A stretch of 64,000 nt of DNA from Desmodesmus armatus (Eukaryota > Chlorophyta > Chlorophyceae > Sphaeropleales > Scenedesmaceae): the NCBI GenBank assembly GCA_007449985.2, contig VIIQ02000649.1, positions 620,001-684,000 of the forward strand, written 5' to 3'. This document shows positions 32,200 through 41,978 of the stretch, in pieces. The position numbers and the translations under genes are program-made. The number at the start of each line of letters is the position of its first letter. Position 1 is the stretch's first letter. The notes under the pieces were generated by a model, which worked only from the letters and a program-made list of their open reading frames with translations, ran no database searches and was not told the DNA's origin.

Positions 32200-34726
32200 T
32201 CATTCCACCAGAACCAACCCACTGCCAGATCTCCCCGACGGCCGTTGCAGTAACGGGTTGGCAGCACTGGTCGATCTGCTGCCCAGACCCCTCCCACCAT
32301 CGCCAGACTGACCAGCTGCTGCACTCGGCTGCCCTGTCGCTGCTGTCGCCGCTGCTGCTGCTGCTTGCGCTGCCTCCACTCGCCGCTTGTTTTCCTCTAG
32401 GATGCGTTCGAGTTCCTCCTGCTGTTTGCGTGCCTCCTCTCGAATCTGCAGGCACACAAACAGACCCATTTGTTGGTACTCAGGCCATGCCTTGTTTTGA
32501 ACCTCAGGGCTTGCACCACAGTGCAGATGTCACGTCACGCTGTGGCTTACTGTGCTGCAAGACGTCCACATATTTGTTAGGTCGGCGCGGGTGGGCAGCA
32601 GCAGCTGACGCACCCCGCTCCTTCCACACCTTGCTGACTGCAGGCCTATCACGCCGCCCTCCCTGCACTCTCTTCTCCTCCTCCCCCCCCCCTTTCTCCC
32701 CCTGCAAGTCCACGCAGACTGTCACACTACAAGCGCTTTTGTGTACCTCCAGACTTACTCACCTTTCGCTTTTTCTCCAGCAGAGCCTGCCGCTCCTCTT
32801 CTAGTTGCGTCTCCAGCCGCGCTTCCAACCGGCTGCGCTCCTGCTTTAGGCGGGCAGCTATACGCTCCTTGATCTGGGGATCAACAGCACGGCAGCAGCA
32901 GCAGCAGCAGCAGCAGGAAGCAGATTGAAGGCATTAAAAGCTGAGCAAGATGTGATGCTGGTGCTGGCTTGCTTGCTGTTGGTGCTGCTGGTACCGCTTG
33001 GTTGATACTGCTGGTACCGCCGGTAAAGATTTGTGTACTGGCCACCCCCCCCCCTTGATACATCTCTTGCCCCCCCCCTCCCCAACCCCCCAATGCTGCT
33101 GCTGCTGCTGCTGCTGCTGCCGTTGCTCCTGCTCAAGCCGTTGTCTTTGCTACTGCGACAGGACGTCCAGCAAGTCTAGACTGTGTACACCAGCAACACG
33201 GCCTGCTCAGGCACCCCTAGCATCTATTTCCCCTCTTGTTCCATACAAAGTGAGGCCTGGTGGGTGTGGCCAGTCGACAGGGTTGTGTCCCCTCATGTGA
33301 CCTCAAAACTTCTCACCCTAGACACAAAGCAAAACCCTGACGCCCAATCACAACCACAGGGCTAAAATCCAACACGCCACACTCAAGCCTAACCCAAACC
33401 CTGAAACCCAGATGACAGGAGGCTCACCTCAGATCCTGCTATGGCTGCTGCACATCGTTCTGCCACTGCTGCCTGTATGCGAGCTAAAGCCTTCAGCAAT
33501 GATATTACTGAACTATGATGATAGCACTTTCCATCAATGACATGGGGTCAACCTCAGACGATAGGCTTACCTCAGATCCTGCTATGGCTGCTGCGTATCG
33601 CTCTGCTACTGCTGCCTGTATGCGTGCTAGGGCCTCCAGCAATGATATTACTGAACTATAATGACAGCACTATCCATCAATGACATGGGGTCAACCTCAG
33701 GCGATAGGCTTACCTCAGATCCTGCTATGGCTGCTGCATATCGTTCTGCCACTGCTGCCTGTATGCGTGCTAGGGCCTCCTCTTCAAGCTGAACAGCATC
33801 GACCTTGGCTGGTTTGGCCTCGGCAACAGCGCTGCAGGAGGGCATGAACACGCACATGCACATGAACTTATGGACATGCATCCCATGGGGATGGGGCAGC
33901 ACAGCAGATCAAAGACGATGAAGCAAGAAGTGGCTCGCAGCGTGAGCGACAGCTGGTGGATGCAAGGCAACGCCAGCTGAAGGTTGCGAGCTTTGCACAG
34001 AACTGGGCCTACACATGTGCTTGCTTTGTGCCTTGCTGTGTGTCGTAGAGGGACTGCCACAGAGTGCAACTGACGCTTGGGTGTTTCCTGGGACACTCGA
34101 AGCAAGCTGCCAAGTGCTTGGCTGGCGAAGCACAAATTATACAAGAGACCACCCAGCATGACACCATCACGCCTTGACATTCACCCGGTGACTCAGACTT
34201 ATGAGATTGTGCACACCTGTCATCTTTCTTGCGGTAGTTGCGCTGCCTGCATGTCAACAGCACCATGAACATGCACACTTGTCAGACACCACCAGGAGGG
34301 GCAAGTGTGGGCACGAAGCAGGTTGGCCAGATGCCGGCAGTGGCAGCTGCTGTATCTGGACGTCCATACGTTAAGGTCCTTTGAATGCAACTGTTGGTTC
34401 TCAAGTGCTTCTGCTGCCAATCCTGGCGAACCCCCCTCCCCCCACACCCGTGTGTGGCACACACGCACACCTTTTGCTGGCCCTGAGCGCTTGCTTGGGT
34501 CTGTCTGGTGATGAACTTCGTGATCTGTTGTGTGTGGCATGAACGTTTGTGCAACGGCCATGAGCTTAATCCACTGCACGGCTGATCAGTGGAAAATGAA
34601 TTGTCTGCAGCCCCGCTGATCTGGTGACCCTTGACCTGACCTTGACCTGCTCTTGCGCTTGCTGTCACGCCTGCTGCTGCCCCTGTAAGCAGGACTGCGG
34701 CTACGCTTTCTGTCACCCCTAGCCAT
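32200..34726 (-). CDS. ARGLU1: ARGLU1-like arginine/glutamate-rich splicing cofactor
   Basis: ARGLU1 is a nuclear protein that acts in pre-mRNA splicing and transcription. The start MARGDRKRSRSPAYRGSSRR at 34726 gives an Arg/Ser-rich head. Further exons: 34246-34217 (QRNYRKKDD), 33831-33714 (VQLEEEALARIQAAVAERY), 32873-32763 (IKERIAARLKQERSRLEARL) and 32445-32200 (IREEARKQQEELERILEENK, then Ala-rich to the stop). The last three match the acidic/basic coiled coil of plant ARGLU1 block by block. Phases fit from exon 2 onward. The exon 1 donor is uncertain: two GTCA-type donors near 34,620-34,635 give the right phase. The predicted length of about 200 residues is shorter than many homologs, and the usual C-terminal RPKLSF-like tail is not seen. 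Intron 3 carries CAG/CTG runs, C-runs and two copies of the exon 3 edge. Confidence 0.85.
33427..33713 (-). repeat. Two 3' copies of ARGLU1 exon 3 with donors, unit about 144 bp
   Basis: The boundary (plus strand tcacctcagatcctgctatgg) occurs at about 33,424, 33,570 and 33,713. The spacer catcaatgacatggggtcaa is repeated between them. The true exon is the copy that continues to EEALARIQ and VDAVQ. The other two lose exon similarity after about 60 bp, within AERYAAAIAGSE. Confidence 0.88.
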
Positions 34727-35681
34727 GGCAGGTGTGTGTGGATTGTGGGCAAACTCCACCCAGTGTGTGTGCTCAAGTGTGCACTGCACTGCACTGCAGG
34801 CCAGGAAGCTGTGGGGGACTGTGATGGAGCAGACGATGTGAGACAGAAGACACGAACACCTCAGACGCGCTTAAGCACAAGCAAAGCTGCCAGACTGCAC
34901 AACACAACTGCACTTGCAAAAACCTCGCCCCTGCAGGTTTTTAGTCCGAGTTCGTGGGGGTGTGAATAGTGTCCCAGCATGCCCTCCCAGTGGATCAACC
35001 TAATCTCAAGACCTCAAAATCGACCTGACCTCGCTTGACGGCTTGCCGGTGTCCACACCAATCAAGGCTTGCCAATCTCTTCACGGCCGCATCCAAATGG
35101 CTTCTAGTCATCTTGTTTTGTCCAGTACGGTGCACTTCGAGTGCTGAAAAGGCCGGACAGGAGCAGCAGGTGAGCGAACGACTTTTGCGAAGTGGGCTGG
35201 CAGCAGCGCACCGGCAGCAGCGCGCCATCCGCTGCAATCAAACATGTTTATGCAAAGCTTAGGCTACTTTACGCGTTGAACTGGCATCTACAAACGCTTG
35301 TGCAGCTCACCAGACTCAAACTACCCTGAATGCCTCACAACCGCGCCCTTCAGCACCACGTGTGCTTATATGTTTTTTTGGCTTTCACATCCTCTTACTG
35401 CGCTTGTACCACAGGCTCCCAGCCACGGTCAAAAAGCTGAGACAGCAGATCGAATGTGGGGACACAAGCAGCATGGTCAGCTGCACTAATACTACATCCC
35501 TTTGAGCTGCTCAGCTTCTTTGCCAGAGTGGTGACTGCAGGAACAGCCCCAAGCAGGTCGATCACTAGCAAGCAGAAGCAGTAGAGCGTGAGGGTCACCC
35601 CCACGTGCTGTGTGTTGTGCAAGCTTGCAGCTACACACGCAGCAGCCACAAGAAGCAGGTCTCCTGCAGCAGGCCGTCGCC
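34727..35681. promoter_or_regulatory. Divergent intergenic region, ARGLU1-like / AP2
   Basis: These 955 bp separate divergent start codons. Both promoters and leaders are expected here. I see no TATA box or repeat I would defend. Confidence 0.4.
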
Positions 35682-38600
35682 ATGGCCCACGTGTTCACTG
35701 GGCTCAGCGGCAGCGGCATGCTGCATGGCAACGGTGCCCAGGCGCATGTGCAGCAGCAGCAGCACCCCCACCAGCCTTTCGACATAGACATGCTGATCAG
35801 CGACCCCAACGCAACGACCTCTGAAGACTCCGAGCAGCAGCACGCCCCCTCCAAGTGCAGGCTCTCAGATGCAGGCACCACCTCGGCAGCAGCAGCAGCA
35901 CCAGGCGGGCGGTGGCAGCCCGACGGGTGTGCGATGGCCGACTGGCAATCACAACAGCATCAGCACCAGCAGCAGCACCCCTGGCAGATCCCTGGCACAG
36001 CAGCACCAACAGACCAGCCGGGAGACTTAGACGCAGCAGCACAGGCTGCAGCAGCTGCCGGTGCAGCAGCAGCAGGGGCTGTACAGGATGCAGGGGCCCT
36101 TCCAAACCAAGCTAGCAAAGACAGCAGTGTCACGGTGGCAGTGCCAGGTGGCGCTGCTGCAGCAGCAACAGCAGCACCTGCAGCCCGCAGCAGCGATGAC
36201 AGCACAGCAGCGCAGCAGCAGGTGCTACAGCAGTTCACCCTGCAGGTCAGTCACCCTGCAGTAGACGGCGCTGCTGCGGCCGCTGCTGCCGGCGCTGGCT
36301 CTTCAGGTGCTGACGCCATCCAGCAACCGCAGCAGCTGCAGTTCACAGCTGTCAACGTCTCGGGCGCCCCCACGCCCGACCTGCAGCAGCCCGGCCTGAC
36401 GATACAGTCGATACAGCCGATGATCGTAGCAGATGCTGCCATGTTGCAGCAGATCCTCCAGCAGCAACAGCAGCAGCAGAACGGCGGCGGGGCAGAGGGG
36501 GCAGACGGCAAGCCTGGTATTCTCACAAGCCTCCCTGGGCTATCCCTTCCTGCAGTGTATGATGAGCAAGCCCTACAGCAGCTGCTACAGCAGGTGGTTG
36601 CCACCGCTCCAGATACTGATGCAGCTATCTGGCAGCAGCAGCCGCACCCAGGGGGTGCAGCAGCCGCCGGCGCGGCAGCAGCAGCAGCTGGGGCGGTATC
36701 CTCACCCACTGCTGCTGCTGGTAAGGACAACCACCACCTCAAGCTGCTGCACCTAGTGCCGCTTGCAAAGCAGCTACAGCCCGCCCTGCCTGCGATAGCC
36801 CCAATCGCCGGGGACAGCAGCCCCAGCACAGCACAGCAGGCGGCCGGCAACGCAGCAGACCCCACAGCCGTCGCCAATGCAGCCGCCGCAGAGGCGACGG
36901 CGGCAGCCGACGCAGCCGTCGCGGCCGCCGCGACGGCGCCCAATGCGGCGGCTGCCGCAGCGCTGGCAGGGAATATGCTGTCTGCGGGGCCGTCTGGCAT
37001 GCAGGTGTTTGTGGCTTCTCCTGCAGGCAAGCCTGGCACTGGGGTGCTCGTGCCTGCGAGCCTGTTGAGCCCTGGTGTGTTCACACCGGGTGCAAACAAG
37101 GAGGAACTGAAGGGCTGCTGTGAGGCACTGATGATGCTCAGGTGAGGGGTGGGCGGGGAGTGTGTGCGCGAGTGGAAAGAGGGGGGGAGGGGGTGGAGTG
37201 TCACGGATCGGGAGGAGCTCAAGGGCTGCTGTGATGCGCAGAAGATGCACATGTCAGGGTGGGGCGTGGGTGCAGGCGCGTGTGAACAAAGGCATGAGGG
37301 ATTTTGGAAGGTTGTTTGTTTCTGGTACAGCTCCCCCAGCCAGAGGTAGGGTGCATGGGTCATGGTCAGGTTGGCTCTGAACGTTCTGAGCAAGCACTTG
37401 GGGTGCTAGCTGCACAATCCACCCACTGGCTACCTTCCCAGTGCTGCCCGCCTTGACCCTCCTGCCCAGCATGTTCGCCCATCCCTCGACACTTCATTGT
37501 CGGTTTACTGGCAGGCTGCCAGTCTGCGCAAAACTTATTTTCTGGGTAATGTAGATATGAAGAGAATTGAGGCTCCTCCACCAGCTACAATGTACACAGC
37601 ACCGACACATATTGACCGAGTCTTGCTGCCGCTGCTGCCTTCTGGTGATCTCAGCAAGCCTGGCGAGGACGGCTCAGGCAACCCTGGCGGGGCCCAGGGC
37701 GTGATCGCCATGATGCCCAACAAGCCCGGTGTGGGCGCTGCTGCCGCAATGGCCGCCGTCCGCAGCACGGCAGCAATGGTCGCAGAGGCACCAGCAGCAG
37801 CAGCACTCACCATGCCTGTCGGTCACGGGGGCAAGGTCGGACTCGCCTCTCAGATGATGCCTCGTCACGCGGGGATTAGTCATCACCCTGCTGCTGCTGC
37901 TGCTGCTTCTCAGCACGGGCTGCAACAGCAGCAGCATCAGTCGCATGGCGTCGCAGTTAAACAGGAGGTGGGGTCAGCACCCCTGCAGCAGGCAGCACCC
38001 GCAGCAGCAGCAGCAGCAGCAGGGGGCGAGCCGCAGCTAGGCCGCGGCAAACGCGTGCGCAAGCCGCAGCAGTGGTCGCAGCAGATGCAGCTGCTAGATC
38101 AGCTGGTGGATAGTGTCGAGCATTCAGCCGGGAGCTCCGGTGACTACCACGCACACCCTGCGCAAGCCGCCGCGGCGGCTGCGGCGGCTGGCGGCGGCGG
38201 CGCTGCGGCTGGGGACGGCGGGCCGGCTGCGAAGCGGCAGCGGCGGGCTGGGCCGGGTCTGCAGCAGGGTTCTGGGCCGGGTTTTGAGGATGACGAGGCT
38301 GATGAGTCATATGACGCTGCTGCGGATGCGAATGGGGATGAGGAGGAGGCGGCAGAACTGGCCGAATATGAAGAGGAGCTGATGCAGGTGTGTTGAACAG
38401 TTGGGTTACATTGCAGACATGCATGTGGGGTTTGTGGGTGTGTGTGTGTGGGGGGGGGGGTCGACAGAGGGAGTATTTGGATACATGCAAGCTCACTAAG
38501 ACTGTCCTACTAGATAGGCAAGCAACAGTGACGTAATCGGTCACTACCGAGCAGTGCGTCGGTGGCAGGTGGAGACGCTAGACATCATCAGCCTGCAGGA

Positions 38601-41600
38601 AAAAGTGTGTGTGTGTGTGTGGGGGGGGGGGGGGATGTGAATGGGGATGAGGAAGAAGCGGTGGAACTGGCGGAGTATGAAGAGGAGCTGATGCAGGTAA
38701 GTAGTATGCAGGTACATGAGCTGCATGCAACATGTACATGTCATGATGACCAGTCGTGATGTTGGCTGGCTCTACAACAGTGTGTTCCGACACGCACATC
38801 TGTGGGGGTGTGGGCGGGGGCGGGGAGGAGTGGGGTGGGTGGGTGGTCAGTGGGTGGGTTGGTGTGTAAGATGATGATGATGATTTGTGTTACATTGGGG
38901 CCTGTCAATCCAGACCATAAGCTGCCGACCAGTGGCATCCGGGGACACCAATCCATTATCCCCCCAAAAGACACCGAGCCTGATGACAACCGCCAGTCAG
39001 TCAGTCAGTCCGCCAGTCAGTCAGTCAGTGTTCGTTACAAAGAGGCCTCAAGGACCCAGCCAACCCGATGCAAGCCCGGGACCCAATCCATGTCCCGCCC
39101 TTGTAACTCAAGGCGCCACCAATCCTACTCAAGACAGCCCAACCACCTGTGGCACACAAGCTGTGTTAGCATGAAACACGCACAAGGCATAAAGCGAACG
39201 GATCCGCCGCACTCACTCACTCATTGTTCGTTACATTGAGATCCCCGAAAGACCCAGCCCACACCATGTAAGCGCAGGGACCCAAACCATGTCCCTCCAA
39301 TGCAACTTAAGGCGCCACCTCCTTCTCAAGAGCAGCGAACCACCTGCAACACACAAGGTTAGGCAACATGCAAACATGTACAAGGCATAAAGCGTCTGAA
39401 TGCGCGGCCATTGAAGCACATGGGGCCTGCTGAGCAGCCAAGCATGTAGTGACACGCTGCGATCATACTGACTGTCCTGACTGAACACCCACATTGATAA
39501 TTGACAACTTTATCCTGGCATCAGCAGTTGCGTGCCCCACTAGCTGGGGGTGCAATCCGCCAACTGGCCCTTGAAAGAGTGGCTGAGTTGTGCAGTCGTG
39601 GCCGAGTGGTTAAGGTGCCAGGCTGCTAACTTGGTGGGCATTGCCCGCGCGTGTTCGAACCACGCCGACTGCGGTTTTGCTTTGAACCCATGCCTGTTAC
39701 ATACAGTTGCTGCTACCAAGGCAGCAGGGAGGCAGGGAGGGGGTGGCAGCTCAAGCGCACAGGGTGGAGAGAGGGGGGAGAGGAGCAGTGCAGCCAAGGG
39801 CAGGGAAAGGGGGGGTCGGGGGTGGTGAAGCGCAGAGGGAGGGGGAGGGGGGGGGGGGGCGCATGAAGTGAGGGTGGGTGGTATGTGGCTTGGGGGGGTG
39901 TGATGTGTGGTGTGGTGGGTGTGTGTGGTGTGGGGGTGAGTGGTGGTGGTTGGGGGGGGGGTAGAGTTTTGGGGGGGGGGGCGAAATAGTAGTTATTCAG
40001 ACGTAGTTTTGCTTGTGCGTGGCTGGTGTGACTTCCGCAGTGTGCGCCAACTTAGACACAGCTTGGAACATTCAACAGAGCAAACCCAAGTGCAACAGAT
40101 GCCCCTGTTGCAGTGTGGCTGGTGGAGAGTTTGCCCACATAGGGAATGCATGCGACGAGTAGCAAAGCAGGCCATCAACACAACATCGTCATACTGATTT
40201 TCCAACAAACATCGACATCACTGCGTGACTGTGCACCGATTCTGTGTTGTGCTGCTGCCTTGACTGTTGCTGCAGCAGGACCAGGGCGAGGGAGAGCCAG
40301 CAGGCGCAGCAGCCGGCGCGGCCCGTCGCCGCAGCGCCAGCAAGCGCGGCGGCGGCCGCGGGCGCTACATGCCCCGCAAGCTCAAGGACACTAAGGCAAT
40401 CTTCGAGCGCTCTGGCAACGGAGCAGCAGCAGATGTGGACATGCCAGCACCCCTTTCTCACTCCTGGGGGAGCTGCAGCTACCTCGGTGTGTCTAAGAAG
40501 CGCAGCGGGAAGTGGCAGGCGGCTGTGAGGTTCGGGCACGATGGCAGCTATGCGTTCTGGTGTTGCTACGGGTGCCCGAAGCAGGCGGCGCGTGCGAGGG
40601 ATGCAGCAGCGCTGGCGCTGCGCGGTCCCGCTGCTGCTCGGCTGAACTTTCCGGAGGATACCTACAGTGATACGGAGGTTCTGGCGGCAGCTGCACATAT
40701 CCTGCAGGTGGGTCGGGGCTTGATCCCAATTTGTTTGAAGGGATTGATTTGAATTTGCATTTCAACATGAACATGAACGAGTGCAGGGTTTGAAAGCTTG
40801 ACGAGCGCATATCCTGTGGCTTATGTGCTTGTTGCAACGTGGGAAGCCGGGGAAGCAAGCGGCTTTTCCGACGTCTCAATCTCACTTTGCTACAAGTACA
40901 TAAGCCAGGGTATGCGCTCGTCATGGCATGCAAGTTGTGTTCTTGAGCTGTTCATGCTGAGGTGACGTACAGCTGCGAGAAGGCTGTCAATAATTGGTTC
41001 AGCACCAGGTCCATCATGGCATCCATATGTTGTCACACCGGCGCTTGGCCACGTCACACCGTTGCTTGGCCACCCCAAGCCCAACTCGGCTAGTATCATC
41101 ATCGTACCGCCCTTGCCCCTGCTGACTGTTATGTTATCGTGTGTGCTGCATCCATCCTGCAGAAACACCCACACCTCCACCCCCTGGAGCACCCCCTGCT
41201 GCGGGCCATGAGCCTCGCAGATATTCTAGGAGGCGGGCCGGGCGAAGCCCTCGGGGCTTCAGCAGCAGCACCTGCTGCTGCCGCGGCTGCTGCCGACGCA
41301 GCAGCAGCAGCAGACGCGGCAGGGGATGGCTCCCGCGGTGTGCCTGCTGCCGCAGTTGGCGGCAGCGGCGCGCGCCGGGGGACCCCACCCTTGGACGGAC
41401 CCTCTTCTGCTGCTGCTGCGTCGGCGGGAGGATATGGCGGAGGTGGCACAGGCGGCAAGAGCCGCGGTGGTCCTCGGCAGAAGCAGGCAGCAGCAGCAGC
41501 GGAGCGCGCTCAGCAGCAGCACCACCACCACCAGCAGCAGCACTACCAGGAGCAGCAGCAGCAGCAGCAGCAGCAGGATGACGTCCTGGCAGCGGCGGCC

Positions 41601-41978
41601 GCCGCCGCGGCTGGCGAGAACGGCGGCGGTCCTGCGATCGATACCGCCACCATGTTCAGTCGGCTGTTCGACCTAGCTGCTCTCGTGGTGTTTGGTCCCT
41701 GTGCTGCTACAGAGACCCCTGCGAGTGCCTTCTATCCTGAGGAGCTAGCCGCTGCAGCAGCTGCTATGAGCTGCCGTATGCCCCCCGGGGGGCTGGCCAG
41801 TGTGCAGGAGCACCTGCAGTCGCTGGCACAGGCACAGCAGGAGCAGCAGCGGCTGCAGCAGCAGGGCTTGGGTACGGGGCTCGAGGGGATTCCGCAGCAG
41901 GAGTTGGAGGTTGGGGGGATGGCAGCAGCAGCTGAGGATGAGGTGCCTGCGGTGGTCAAGCAGATGCAGTCGCCGTAG
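35682..41978 (+). CDS. Large AP2-domain transcriptional regulator
   Basis: Predicted nuclear DNA-binding regulator of about 1,190 residues. Exons: 35682-37141, 37523-38387, 40276-40707 (40279 is possible) and 41163-41978, with matching phases (2/1, 0, 0). Exon 1 is Gln/Ala-rich with an early FDIDMLISDP. Exon 2 holds GRGKRVRKPQQWSQ, AAKRQRRAGPG (a likely nuclear signal) and an acidic end. Exon 3 carries the AP2 domain: SYLGVSKKRSGKWQAAVRF, then AARARDAAALALRGPAA and RLNFP. Exon 4, after poly-Gln/Ala, has FDLAALVVFGPCAAT followed by PASAFYPEEL, which resembles the C-terminal half of a second AP2 repeat whose N-terminal half is missing. The start at 35682 has a GCCATGGC context. The target genes cannot be told from sequence. 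Edge copies of exons 1, 2 and 4 lie in the downstream introns and 3' region. Confidence 0.85.
37205..37256 (+). repeat. Decayed 3' copy of AP2 exon 1 with donor
   Basis: gaggagctcaagggctgctg and the bases after it mirror gaggaactgaagggctgctg at the end of exon 1 (37,103-37,141). A degenerate copy of its donor context follows. Confidence 0.75.
38630..38696 (+). repeat. Intact 3' copy of AP2 exon 2 with a GTAAGT donor
   Basis: It codes NGDEEEAVELAEYEEELMQ in the original frame, against NGDEEEAAELAEYEEELMQ at the true end (38387). It is followed by the consensus donor GTAAGT, stronger than the GTGTGT used after exon 2. A GT/G-run lies just before it. Confidence 0.85.
39029..39410. repeat. Direct duplication of about 195 bp in AP2 intron 2
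   Basis: gttcgttaca, gacccagccmac, ccatgtccc, aaggcgccacc and acaaggcataaagcg occur in the same order at 39,029-39,200 and 39,226-39,396. A gtca microsatellite precedes the first copy (38,995-39,028). Confidence 0.75.
39592..39673 (+). tRNA. trnS-GCU: tRNA-Ser(GCU)
   Basis: The acceptor stem gcagtcg/cgactgc is perfect. The D arm is in gccgagtggttaaggt, the anticodon stem-loop is ccagg-ctgctaa-cttgg with GCU at 39625-39627, there is a serine-type long variable arm, and the T arm is gcgtg-ttcgaac-cacgc. The discriminator base is G. It carries no intron and sits on the sense strand inside AP2 intron 2. Confidence 0.95.
39675..39678 (+). terminator. RNA polymerase III terminator of tRNA-Ser
   Basis: TTTT starts two bases after the last tRNA nucleotide. 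Confidence 0.7.
40799..40923. repeat. Long hairpin (about 125 nt) in AP2 intron 3
   Basis: tgacgagcgcatatcctgtg through ggcttatgtgcttgt pairs with acaagtacataagccaggg through tatgcgctcgtca. Inside, acgtgggaagccg pairs with cggcttttccgacgt. The whole is one imperfect stem with a short loop near 40,853. It could be a small foldback element or a small-RNA precursor. Confidence 0.75.

Noticed and set aside
36251..37393. A 380-codon minus-strand frame opposite AP2 exon 1
   Set aside because: It is the antisense of Gln/Ala-coding CAG/GCN sequence; the plus strand has consistent splice phase and an AP2 domain downstream.
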